Below are positions 51,099-63,900 of a stretch of 64,000 nucleotides of DNA, piece by piece. A program made the position numbers and the translations under genes. The notes below the pieces were generated by a model. The model was not told the DNA's origin and searched no databases. It was given only the letters and a program-made list of their open reading frames with translations. Source of the DNA: Zhengitettix transpicula (Eukaryota; Arthropoda; Insecta; Orthoptera; Tetrigidae); NCBI GenBank assembly GCA_037074705.1, contig CM073591.1, positions 159,382,532 through 159,446,531 on the forward strand, in the 5' to 3' direction. Position 1 is the stretch's first letter. Each line of letters opens with the position of its first letter.

Positions 51099-53054
51099 CT
51101 GTAACATCAGAGCAAAAAGGAGCATTTGTAGTAGAAATGGGTAATTACCGTTTGAGGAACTTTATCGGAACGTGCTGCAATCTAGTCCCAAGAGAGATAA
51201 TATTCGCGGAACCTGAGTCCATTGCAGCTCTCCCGCAGACATGTACTGTTTGTGCGCAATCCGCAGTGACATTGCGCTAAAAAGGACTTCTATTACGGAT
51301 AAAAAAAGAATATGAAGCGTGAAAATGTTAAGTACGTTTCTCCGTTCTTTTCTTATATTTTAATATGCGAAGGCTTACAGCTAGTCGGAATATATGCAAA
51401 TTTAGATTAAAATAATATTTACATAACTGAGAAACCTGTTAAATATTAGCTACTCGACATTCTGCTAACACTTGTAAACCAACAAAACGACAATACTAAA
51501 ATTACAACAATATTAAAAAATAATATAATTAAATATTTCCATTATTTGCGAAACTAATTAACAAATTTTTAATACATTTGTAGTCTGACGACTTTTATAA
51601 TCAGAACCATATCGTATAGAGGAAAATACAAGCCCATCCTATGAGGACATAATACATTTGCACACTGGTAATGGAAAGGATAAAACGATAGTGCGACTAA
51701 GAACCGGTCAGCATAAAACCCTTGAAAAATTTGAATTAAAATCACAACATATTTCAGATACATTTAATAAACAGTTAAATTCAATTTTATATGTAGTTTA
51801 TGTAACTAAATTAATTTTAATGAATTATTAATCTATAATTATTTTTCTATAATTTATTTTAGCAACTAATACGTTCTGTGAATAGGATATTTCTTAATTC
51901 ATAAAGTGAACTATTGTGTAATAGCGTAGCTTAATCCAGTATGTAATTATACATTAAATTTAAACGATATAATCTTAAAACCTCGTTGCAAAATTTTCCC
52001 ATGTTACTCAAAGATATCGCTAAAATACTAGCGTCTCTTTATCCTTCCTTAATTAAAATTTTACTTGATATAATGTGCACATAGGTTCCCTCGCAGCAAC
52101 TGCAGGATAAATAAAAACGTGCAAGATAATAATAATATTTTCTAATCAAAGAAGGATTCCTTTCCATTGGAAAATGTATTTGAGTAGCTCAGCTTGTATT
52201 CCACTGATTTTGTATAATTATTTGCGTTATTAAATAATGTTAATTCACTTTATTATTTTTTCTGGCAGGAAACGTTCCATAGTTGCAGTTATCTTTAACT
52301 TTTAGTTCGTATGAATTCTCATAAGTCCAAAATAATTAATTGATTTTACTCGTCATTTCGTTTTACACTGTCACACTTACAAAGTATCCAATTCTTTTAT
52401 AATTTAAATTTAAATAATGAACAATATTTTTAGCATTATCTTTTTGTTTCAGACCAATAGTACCTCAAAGTCGACTTTTAAGTAACGATATAAATCGTAT
52501 ACATTAACATTCAAAATTCCCGGTACTTTAACATTATAGTATTAATTTCATATTAAATTTACTGGGCGAAAATTTGATAAATATGTGTCAATAGTACATC
52601 CACTATAACCTTTATTTAACTTAAGAAATATTTTTAAAATTTTCATCAGAGTTTTATTTTAATAATAATATTGAAAATATTAAAGACCAATTAGCAGAAG
52701 ATATTTTTTTACTAAATCCTTTATTATATGAAATTTCACTAAATGTTAGTCTGTATATGGATCTCATAAAGGTCAAAGATCGTAACGTCAGATCATAAAA
52801 ATGTACAGATTCCTCTTAAAGATCAGAATAATGTTTGATTATAAGGACTAGTACGATTTATTTCAATAGAATAGAATTTCTTTTCAATAGATCCCAGGAG
52901 AAGGTTTTAGGGATGTGGTAACGGTCATATAATACAATTTGTGTTTGGTCTTTAAGGTACAGCTTAATGTGTTACGTTAAAGAATATTTTAAGTATTATT
53001 TTAATAAAACTTGTAACATATTAAAAAATGTTGAACTACTATCATGCTAGTTCC

Positions 53055-53056
<2 letters not shown>

Positions 53057-53103
<47 letters not shown>
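53057..53103. repeat. (AT)n microsatellite
   Basis: About 47 bases of AT with no LTR-like unit recognised on either side. Confidence 0.95.
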
Positions 53104-53107
<4 letters not shown>

Positions 53108-55726
53108 CTACCGGAAATTATTTATTGTTATTTTTCGTTACTTTTGCGGAACAGAATATTAATAGGACTTTATGATGGGAACAATAAGTAGCTGGCAAAT
53201 CAATAATTTAAGGGAATATAAATATTTTTGTAAGACTTAGTCACTTTTACATTGATAAAATGATTTTCCTATTTAGTATTTCAGGCCCATGTCTATATTT
53301 ATTGTTATTTTCATTGTCCGTAGTATAAAAACTTTACCATTTGATATTGTGATTTAAAACTAAAAAGTGTTTCATGATTAAAAAATATTTACGTGTGGAC
53401 GTTTGATTTAGTATTTATGTTTCTTTATTATAATAATGAATGCTCTTTTATTTTGCTCAACATAAATTTTGGTATAATTGTTAAACTCCTATTTATAAAT
53501 TACATTGTGTAGTAAATTATTATTAATACAACTTCGACATTGGGAATAAACTACAAATTTCTAATTGTCTCTGAATTGCTATAGGGAAAACATGAAAAGC
53601 ATTCTCTAATTTTAAAATCTGGCACAAAGTTTTCGAACAATATGTAAATATCATGACTAGTAATTTTCTCCCTTTTTTGTAAGCAGATTCTTTTGTTTAC
53701 CCTCTTTATTTTAATTTGTAATTATTCACATAGTTTCTTGTGCAATATATATTATCTACACCATCAATGAATGTTACTATTCTTTATCTCTTAATAATTT
53801 TTTTTACCTGTAATCAGTATCTTAGTTATGATATAAACATTAAGATCTTGGAATTTTATTTAATAATCAATTTAATTACTTGCATCTAATGTTGGACTTT
53901 TATTTTAACATTTACAAGTGACGAGTGTTCACAAATACAGTTATATGCAGACTAATTTATCGATTTAATTTTTTTTAAAGTTTTTATATCATGACTATTT
54001 ACTAAATTTAGTGAATATTAAATATGTTTGGTTTTCGTACTAATATTTTCCAATAATTTGGTAATTTGTTTGTTTTTTGTTAATTTGCACAATTAATTTC
54101 TAAATTTAACCCTTTGTAAATACCCCCTCTATGGGAATTAAACCTGAAGAAGATACGAACATGTTGGTAAACTCTAAATAAAATAAGACGTCTGTAAAAG
54201 GTTAAACATTACTTTATTCTTAAAAAAAATTATATTTATTGTCATTTATTATTTTTTTTACATTTGTAAGTCTTATTAAATCATTTCAATAGTTAATCTT
54301 GTGTTAATACATGCACAGCTTAATTTTATTACTAATGGTTTATGACACCTATAAATGCATAAAATAAGTTTTAATATTGGATGCAAGAAAGTAAAACGGT
54401 CTACTGTTTCATGATTTATTCCCGCAGTCATTTCATCGATTTGTCAGATTGGAAACAAACAACTTTTGAAAAACAGCTATGTTTCAATTAATTTTCCATG
54501 AAGGGTCATGTGTGTTACGGCCCCACAGAAACTCTTCGTGATTGATGTTTCCATACCGTAAAAACAAGTAATCTGCATCCACGCTTTTTTTTTATCAGAA
54601 CGCGTTTCAATGGCGCGTAAACAAAGCTAATAATTTTACAGTTTGTTTGGCAAGTCTTTTGAAGAAAAGACAATCGAAAGTAATTATCGAGAGAAAGCGA
54701 ACAGCTGTATTTTTGTGTATGCATTGTTTTCCAGTTCAATTTTAGCCTTATGTATGTTACGTTCAGTACGATGAAGCGAAAAAAAGCTTTCGTTTAGAGA
54801 GCTGCTGTGTAAATAGAAGCTTTGGGATTGCATTGAGCGTACGAGTTGTTACATATGCAGAATACGTTTAGCGAATTCCGGAGCTAAATCACACAGGCCC
54901 AACTGAGTGACCTCCACGCGTAAAACCGAAATTGAATGTTCCACTCAAAACATTTTAATTCGGAGTAGTGACCGATGGTGCAATTAGGCGTCTGCTGCTC
55001 ATGAATTGTAAAGCCAATGGTCGTAATGTAATGAACTGATCCATGGTTTAGGTTAGTGACAAGTGACAGGTGACGTGGAGTATCATTTGCCAAGAACAAC
55101 TTCACAGTTTTATAGTTAAATCTTCGGATATTGAATATATTCCTTAACAATAACCATCCTTATGTTTTTGATACTCAGGGCAGTAATATATTTGGTGAGT
55201 GGATATTGTCCAATGGAAGAAACAATTTTTATTCAAGAAACTCGTAATAATCTCTTGACGTCATATTTTCAACAGTCTGAATAATTATAAAAATTAATGG
55301 CTCAAAACTATTTTTATGACCAATACAGGACTGGAAAATCTCGAGGATTACGACATACTTGATTGCTGATGTATTCACTACCATTTGTACATTGTGACAC
55401 AAACTGAAAGGTTTTTGTTGATTATTAAGAAATTTATGAGTTCTGGAACGTATGAAATTGTATGAAAACCTATTTAACCGTATTTATTTGGAATTTTTTA
55501 TAACAGAACAATAAGAGATACTATAAAAATATTCGCAGCAAGAGGACGTGAATATATTTATAAAGGCAACATATAACTTCTATCGTACCCGAGTCACAGC
55601 CTTCATTCTCAGAGTTATGTTAAATGACAAACGTTTTTTCAAATTTGTTTCGCTGTAGAAAGGGACGATGAGAAGTTTTATTTTCTTAGTGCAATATTTG
55701 TTATTTAAATTGTTTTAATTTTAGTT

Positions 55727-55727
<1 letters not shown>

Positions 55728-55772
<45 letters not shown>
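55728..55772. repeat. (AC)n(AT)n microsatellite
   Basis: AC repeats running into AT repeats, ending at the start of LTR-like unit J. Confidence 0.95.
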
Positions 55773-55774
<2 letters not shown>

Positions 55775-56727
55775 CAATACTAATTAGAGGCCATTAATTG
55801 TTTTAATATAATTGGATTGTTAGCGGTACTTTTCTTGAAATAAAATTCACGGCTCGTTGTCGTTGATAGTTGTTGAAAACCGCGCGTGCGTGCGGAAGTC
55901 AGTCTGGCGAAAGTTTTCAGAGAGAGAGGAGGTCCGGCGAACGTTTAGAGAGAGAGAGAGAGAGAGAGGAGGCTGACCTAAAAAGTACGAATAGCGTGGT
56001 CCAGGAAGTTCAACTGCGAGATCTATTAAACTCTATAAAACACAAGTAAATAGTTCTTGACGGAGTGACTCATGTTACAAAATCGCAAAGTGGAAGCAAA
56101 AGGTTTGCACCACACAGAGCAAAATAACATTTCGCATAAAGGCATCGAGGAGACATACGTCCGAGGGCTAAGCGAGGGAGCGGCTGATCCCAAAATTCCA
56201 GGTGGAATAACAACGAGAACTACGACCGTGTTTATTAAAAATGATGTGTAGAATCAGTGAATAAAGGCCTTTTTAGTGAGTTGTGCCCTCAAGCTCCAAG
56301 AATCAGATCTGGTACCAGAAAGACATTAGTGTTTACAAAACAATTATTTTAAGTCTGTAAACGAGGATTAAAGGTATAAGTCAGATTTCGTTATCTTGTT
56401 TAGTTTTCGTTTTCTTTATTGTGTTTAGAATTTATATTCCGTTCATTTCAATTTTGAATTTGTTAATTAGTTTATTAAATTTGATTGTTCTTACTATCAA
56501 GCACAGTAAAGACCCTGAAAGAAAGTGTAATTAGATGGAATTGTTGTAAAATTATTAAGTTGTATTTTCCTAGAAAGCCAGAAAAAAAATATATATAATT
56601 TGGTTTGTAAATTTGAGGAAATTAAATGTGCAAAGTGAAGCTGATAGTTTGTATCTTTAAAGAATAAAATTTGTTTATTTCTAATTAATTAATTATTTTA
56701 ATTAAAACCTTCTAGTTGATCATTACA
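55773..56727 (+). mobile_element. LTR-like unit J
   Basis: 955 bases from TGCAATACTAATTAGAGGCC to TGATCATTACA. Preceded by (AC)n(AT)n. It contains a GA-repeat at about 55948-55968, GATCTGGTACCAGAAAGAC at about 56306 and AAGTCAGATTTCGTT at about 56378. It is followed by TATTGG rather than a clean AT run. Confidence 0.58.
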
Positions 56728-56822
56728 TATTGGTGTCTTCAATGTGTGGCTATCTAGCAATTTAAATAATTAACTACTAGCCAGCTTAATCATTTAAATA
56801 TATATATATATATATATATTAC

Positions 56823-57538
56823 ATTATAATTTGTTCATCTAACAGCTTGGTTTATGCTGGATTTAAGACACTTGATGCTAAGTCTCGTCCGAGGCTGTCA
56901 ACAATGTCCGGAGATCACAGACACTACCCTGGTGCCGTAATGATCCATATTGGTCGTTTGTGAGTATTTGTCCTGGATAATATATAGATATATATATCGG
57001 TAATAGATTTATTTATATGATATTAGTAAATGAAGAAAAGTAAGGTCGGTTGCTAAGCAACTGTTTTTGTGAAATATTATCTTTGGAGACTGGGAAGAGG
57101 GAGCAGTTTATAAAACCGAGGATATTCTATTTAATGAAATTTATTTGGATAGTGAGAAATAAAAAATAATACACGCCAGAATGAATAAAGAAAGTTTTAT
57201 GATTCTACTTAAAACTATAAAGTAATAAGTTGGATAATTTTGCGTAAAAATTAATATAGTTCTGAGTTTCCCAGCGGGTATACAATTAACTCACTCATAA
57301 GTAGGAATAACAGGCTGGTCACGAATAAAACACCATAACGATCAATGTGTGGTGACATTGCTTTATTCTATAGGATTACAGAAAATCATGTATGTTTATT
57401 CAGGACAAATACTCACAAATAACCAATACGGAACATTCTTGCGCCAGGGTGTAGTGTTTGTTACAGCCTCGGACGAGACTTAGCATCAAGTGTCTTAAAT
57501 CCAGCATAAAGCAAGCTGTTAGATGAAGAAATTATAAT
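56823..57538. mobile_element. 716-bp element with about 150-bp inverted arms
   Basis: Left arm 56823-56979 and right arm 57392-57538 are inverted copies: ATTATAATTTGTTCATCTAA, CAGCTTGGTTTATGCTGGAT, TTAAGACACTTGATGCTAAG, TCTCGTCCGAGGCTGT, then TTTGTGAGTATTTGTCCTG at the inner end. Agreement is high in the outer 85 bases and looser in the middle, where the arms differ by small insertions. The central 410 bases are AT-rich with no coding. It sits beside an (AT)n tract at 56797-56819. Confidence 0.82.
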
Positions 57539-58021
57539 TGTCTTCAAAATTTGTGAGGGGTAAAGATCACCTCCCAGAGATACTGATTTTGTTATACTTT
57601 TGACTTCACTGGACAGTGGAAAAATTCATGGCAAGCAAATATGCGGGTGAGAAAGGGAATTGCAAAGTACCTGACGAGTAAGGTATTGGCTTACGAACAG
57701 AGAGTCGATGTTGTTCATAACCCTAAGGAGATACATTGGTATATCGCAAGAGAGAAACGATGATAAACACTAATTAATTTCAATGGCGGGATATTTCTAC
57801 AGCGTCAAGTTTTCCCATTAATTGATGAAGATAAAGTTAAATTGAAATTTAATAGAGTAAGATTCATTTTCTCAGATAGTTGGAAATTAATTAATGAGCG
57901 TGTTGTACTTTATAAATAATAAAATTATGTTAAATTTATTTAAATTCAGTTATTAATTAAGCTTTCCTTATTCAATAAAATTTTATATTATTACATCACA
58001 TTGACCTATATATATATATAT

Positions 58022-58711
58022 TGTGGTGAGCTTACGGTTAAATTAACTATTTGTTGGGCGCCACCTGCAAGAATTGTTCTTGCAGGAAAGGGAAATGCAA
58101 TATTTAGTTATTAAAAAAAACAATAATTCATTTTCTCAGAATTTATACAAAACGAAAAGCTCTCCAGCCTGCCAGGGATGCATGTAACCCCCTCCCTTTC
58201 TCAAGATTAACCGTGGTTTTTCTCGTGGCAAACCGACGCGATACCCGGAAGCATGGAACGCGACTTACCAGGTCTGCAGCTCGGACAGGGTCGACTCCCG
58301 TTGGCGGCTATCTGTCTCATCAGAAGATGACCGGAGACGCACGTGCAAAACCAAAATCTTTCAGGATCAAATCTCCCTGACCACTCTCACCGACGGTCCA
58401 AATTCATCTCCTCGACCACTCTCTTGTTCGCAGACCTCTTTCTCTGCCTCCTCAAAACCCTCTCTCCTGGTTGGTCCTTGTGCACACGTGACCCTCTTCC
58501 ATCTACTTTAGGGCCATAGCCTTCCGGTCATCTACCCCTTCCTTGGCCGACCCTGACCTTGCTTGCGGGACTTGCGGATTTTCCAACCCACCCCGCCATT
58601 GTCTTGTGTCTGCTGCTCGACCCCGGCAAGCCACATTCCCATGCTTCCAGGCAGTAATTAACAGTTATAAAAAAATATTTTGTACAAATCGCTAACGAAA
58701 AGCGCACCATA
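58022..58711. mobile_element. AT-flanked element with short terminal inverted repeats
   Basis: About 690 bases between two AT tracts. The left end TGTGGTGAGCTTACG and the inverted right end TATGGTGCGCTTTTCG agree at most positions. On the minus strand TGGCGCCCAAC (58063-58053) resembles a retroelement tRNA primer-binding site. Next to it is a perfect 10-bp stem (CCTGCAAGAA at 58064-58073, TTCTTGCAGG at 58077-58086) around a 3-base loop. The interior at 58150-58640 is unusually C-rich for this window. Whether it is a solo LTR with leader, or a DNA element, is open. Confidence 0.45.
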
Positions 58712-59959
58712 ATATATATATATATATAATTTTGTGATACCATTCTCCATCTCTATTTAACTGGTACTTCTCAACATTTGAGTACTTTCTATACTTGTTA
58801 TTGAAAGTGTCTTTTAAAAAGAGTATTTTAAGCATTACTTCACGTGGTTGAAATATTCTTATTACCGAAAACACAACGATCACAACGTTCCATAATCTCA
58901 CAATATTTTAATTTTAATCTCATATAAATATAAATGTAATCTTAATTTTCCGTTATGTAACACCTTATCATGCTTATATTTATTTTTATCGGCAAAACTT
59001 TAATAATTTTTTTCCACGACAACATTCGTTCTGGGAAAATGTATGTTATGGCAATTAAGACATTTGGGCCGGCCATTTATTAACCTCTTCAAATAGTATC
59101 AAGAGTAAAACGACTTGACTTGTATAAAACTGCCGTTTATTTAATTAACTTATTTTGATATAATGATTTATGGCTAACATTTTTAATAATGAATATAATC
59201 TGCTTTAAAGTGCCGTAAATCATTATATTAATTAGTAAACTGTCAGCCAATGTTTAGTGTAATTGTCGTATGTTTAAGAGTTCCACTAAAATTTACGTAC
59301 TTATATGGTGAATGTGTACTACATAATCTTGATTTGTAGTGATTCTGTAATATTCTTTCCTATCTAAATGATTAAGTATTGATTTATTTTCCTATATATA
59401 ATTTCTTTAATATAAATTCTAGTATTTTAAATAACAGAATACTGCTGTTTAATTTTGATGAATAATATTAGGTATTGAAAATTTACAAAATGTTGCCAAA
59501 GTGTGAGGAGAAGTAAGAATTGAACACAATTCGTTTAATAAAGAATCGCAGCTATGTTCATTAGCAAATGTCAGAGCGCTTAGACGAAACCCCACCGCCG
59601 CCCTATTCACTGAAAGAAACGAGGGTCTTAAGAATTTCCAAGCTGGAACAAAAGATAATTAAAAAACTTTACATTTCCTTCTCTTTCAACGACGCTGTGG
59701 AGTATTGTGATTTCGCAGAAGGGAAAGATTAGAACATAATGAGATGGGGTTTCCCTCGCGCCTGTTTAAATTTTAATTTTCAACTCTGGGGCGGAAGTAA
59801 TTTTTATGAAATTACTGATAACAGTGATACTTGATTTGTCCGCTATTATTGTTGCAGTACGGTAACATTTCTTGCGGTAGCTTTGGTGTAAAATTGAGAA
59901 ATTTTGCATTCAAAATACATACAGCGAGTTTATTTGTTTCCAATATCTAATAAATAAAG

Positions 59960-61431
59960 CAGAGTGTTTGTTTGTTTGTATATTTGTTTGTTTGTATATT
60001 TGTAAGTTCCTTATACAAATCTACACCGGTGGAGCAAATTTCACCAAATTTCGTACACGTGTTCTTTGCGACCAGAAAACAAACACTGTCGGGGTGAGAC
60101 GCGTCTACTACCCCAAAAAGCGGGGGTGGACGGGGTGGAAATATTTAAAAAAGCTAAAACAGCCGATATTTGAGTCGGATAAATATTTTTAGGGGTCAAA
60201 GATATTGATAGTGTTTCTACCGATGTTATCTGGATATAATTTTCATCCCCGACACCCTAGGAAAAGGGCATCCTTAGGGTTTGGTGTGGAGATACTTTAC
60301 AGGAAAATAACGCGAATAAAACCGAGATTGGAGTCAAATCGAAGTTTATGGATGACACTGAGTTTAGTTATGACATTCAACTTAGCATTTACCCCTTAGA
60401 TGCAGTGGTAGTGGGGTGGAAATTTTGGAACATGCAAACACGGCAGATATTTGCGTTGAATAAATATTTTTCTGGGTTAATTATATATAATTTCTCTACA
60501 TTTTGCCCGTGTCAATATATTTCGGGATTGGGAATGGAGCTCCCCTTAAGGGTGTGGGTGGAGTGGAATTACATTATAATTATGCAAAAACAATCGACAT
60601 TGGAGTCGAATCCACGGTCATGGATGTCAATGGGTTAAATTATTACCTTCAACTAACCGTTAACTCCCCCAAAGAAGGGTTGGAAGAGGTGTAAATTTTT
60701 TTAAACATGTTAAACAGTTACTTTTTGTAGCAAATAAATATGTGACGGGGACAATGTCATTGATAATATTTCTACCGATTTTGTTTCTCAACGCCTTGAT
60801 ACACGCGAAATTTCACAATTAGGGGTGGGGGTGGATGTGCGTTACGAGAGAATAACGTCAATAAATCCCATATTGGAGTCAAATGCAAGTTATAGATGTC
60901 ATTGAGATTATTTATGACAACCTTGGGAACATGAGGGAGTGGGAGTAGCTGCCCGGGTGTATATATTTTCTTTGTATATAATTTCAATCCCTTTCGGACT
61001 TTAGAGGGGTGCACACATAAGGGTGGGCGTGAAGTGGCATTACATAATAAGAAAAGAGAAACTATCGAGATTGGAGTCGGATCCGGAGTTATAGTTGTCA
61101 CTGAGTTTAATTACGACATTCAACTTGATATTAAGTCCCCGAAGCGGGAGTGGTCGGGGGTGGAAATTTTCAAAAAGTGTTAAACGGTCGATTTTGCGAT
61201 AATTACTTCCTGGGGTTAATTACTTTGATAGTTACTGTACCGATGTTGTTTGTGTATAATTTCAACCGCTGTGAGGGGAGGAAGCTAAGGTGTGGGGTGG
61301 ACATGGGATGTGAGCACATTTAGGGATAGGGTTCGAGGAGCGTTACATAAAAATAGCGCTAAAGCAACCGAAATTGGATTCATATCGGGGGTTATGGATA
61401 AACGACATCACGGGCAACGCCGGGCACCCAG
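59960..61431 (-). mobile_element. Modular repeat family R2, second near-complete copy (inverted)
   Basis: Reverse-orientation sister of 16188-17651, of similar length (about 1.47 kb). It starts (in its own direction) CTGGGTGCCCGGCGTTGCCC at 61431 and ends in a (TTTG/TATTTG)n-type tail at about 59965-60005. Module landmarks such as CGATATTTG, GGGGTGGAAAT and the 'ctacaccggtggagcaaattt' segment occur in the same order. The 60-100 residue open frames across it are shadows of the repeat. Confidence 0.75.
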
Positions 61432-63861
61432 ATATTTCTTAATAAAACTCATGAATCACTTAAATTGCAAGAAACTTCAATTTTTATAATAGTAAGTATA
61501 TTTATTTCTTAAATTGTTTTAAATGTCTACTAACTTTTAATTCTTTGCATTTTGAAACATATATTATTTCTTAAAATGGATATATTTTTCAGTACAAAGA
61601 CTATATAATAAAATGTAAGAGATAAGTATATCCTTTCTCTTTAATTACTCTCCAAGCAATCTATTCACACAGACACAAGTTTTTTCGAACTATTATAATG
61701 ATTAATTATCGATTTCTAAAATTAATTAAGAAATCTTCAAATGTCTTTTGAACATATAATCAAAACAGAGATTTTATTAGTAGTATCTAAATAACAAGTC
61801 TAATTTTCAGTCACTCATTAAAGTGTTATAATAAATAACGTAATAAAATTGATCGCTTTTTTCCAAAAATGTAATTAGTTATTTTCAGGTTATGCGCTTA
61901 TATATTAATTCTACTTTAAGAACAGTAACTGTATTATAAATTTGTTTTTATCGGCATCCAAACGGCGTGTAGTAAAAAACAGGATGGAACCATACAACGA
62001 AGTACCCAGTACTGACAAAAATTTATTAATTTTTAATGTAAATGCGTTTTAGAATGAATTTGGTGTATTAAGCTAGCGATAATTTTTTTATAAATCAGTG
62101 ACCATCCTTAAGGTTTTATTACAAATTTTAAACTGACATAATAACGGTCAGATTAATCGTATATATTATTAACGCTTAATATTTAACAGATATTATTTTT
62201 AGAACTAAGCTGAAAATGGACTTTATAAAATGCGTTCCAGTAGCTTTAGAGTACCGATTAGATCCGCAATAACAATTTTATTATAAATATGTTTTATTCT
62301 TATTATAATATATTCGATGAAAACATTAGAAACTCAGTTCAATTTGCTTTTAATTTATCAAATATGACTTCAGTAGGACATATAATATTTGACGATGTGA
62401 ATGCGACATTTATTGAATGTCATGCAACAACGATGTTTGCAGAAAATTTTTAGTTGTAATTTCTAAATAAAAGGGTAAATAAATTTTATTCAAATATTTT
62501 ATGATATCAAAAATATTTTTGTCATTTGTATCGACACTCTCTTGCAGTATTTGCCTTTGTCAAGTTCATTTAATAACCGTTTGTTCCTGCTTTGAAGTTA
62601 AATTCCACTCAGAGAGTTTATTTTAGAACATTTATTAATGGTTCTCACACATAAATGGGAAATAAAATTCATTCCAATCATTCTGACTTGTAATACGCTA
62701 TATGCCGTTTCTCTTTTAATGTTCTCTGATATAGTCATCGTAATATCGAATGCAATTAGGTGAGTGAACAGTTGTTTTCTACACTTTAAAACCCATTATA
62801 TTTGTTTTTCAGCAGTTTAATATCTCAGTGTTCATAATACAAAGTTAAGTCAATTGTGAAAATGTCCATTACAGACATTCATCTTTGTCGAATTCGGGAT
62901 TGTATTCCGGCTACATCTTTCCTTGCTTATTCTCCTGCTACGCTGGAAGAGAACAAATATCACAAACGCGTCGGAATCTTTTTGAGATATTGTTTTATTT
63001 TACGCCTCACTTAGGCGCGGCGTTCGCGCTGGCCGAAATTTAATTTGCAAAAAGCCCTGACGACTGCGAGATTTGTCGGCTGCCGTTGCGGAGCAATGGA
63101 GCGCCACCTCATTGAAGCCATTTCGCCGATTGCGATGCAACATGAATTCAATTTACTTCACGGACTTTCTATTCCACATAATTGAAAGAAAGTTGGTCAA
63201 CGAAGAATGTGAACAACTGGATTTTTTATAGAACTGAAGTGACTCACTTTGTACTAGGCCAATATGAAATGAAAGTAGACATTTATTCGACTGTTAAACA
63301 TTTCGTAGTTTTTAAATACTTTTAGGCTCGAAATAAATGTCTATACAATAACGACGACGGAAAGTTAAATTTTTTTACTTTGAAATTCATAGTATTAATT
63401 GATGCATTTTACGTAAAGCTATGAATAAAATGAATGTAAATTAGAATTTTTGTATTTACGAAGGTCATTTAAAATTTTTGAAACTGTAATTCAACTAGGC
63501 TTATTACAATTGCACGGAGAATCTGAAGCTACCTTATCTTCTCTTATATTTATATGATTCTGCGTTGAAAATTAATGGTAGGTCTTACGGTCTTTAATAG
63601 GAAATCTACAAATATACGCTTTGTTTGGCTTCGCAAGAGCTTATTCATAATCTAGCCAATGATACAATCATTGTTGTAAATAGATAAAAACTTAAAAATA
63701 GTTACATATTAATACTATTTTTAAAGTTCTAATTATTTTTATATTTAAAGGTGGGAAAAATACGGAAATCACAAAGAGTTGATGCATTGGGGCCCTGTGC
63801 AATTACATCTCTCTTTCCGCCATTCTATTTAGTACCATTCACGCGATTCCTCCGCGTGCGG

Positions 63862-63900
63862 GACTATATAAGGACGCCACTTACTGTCTCGGGAGAGAAG
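63862..63900 (+). promoter_or_regulatory. Candidate TATA-box promoter
   Basis: GACTATATAAGGACGCC has a consensus TATAAG-type box at 63865-63872, and about 25-30 bases downstream CTTACTGTCTCGGGAG could hold a start site. The sequence from 63830 to the window end is GC-richer than its surroundings. No start codon with a long open frame is visible before the window ends. It could belong to a gene or to a retroelement continuing beyond 64000. Confidence 0.3.

Noticed and set aside
54884..55150. 88-residue minus-strand frame, checked as a possible upstream exon
   Set aside because: No acceptor and donor in a compatible phase, no signal-peptide-like start and no motif.
58270..58320. Strong donor-like site ACCTG|GTAAGTCGCG on the minus strand, considered as a first-exon donor of the FSTL-like gene
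   Set aside because: It lies inside an AT-flanked mobile element, and the upstream frame has no ATG followed by a hydrophobic segment.
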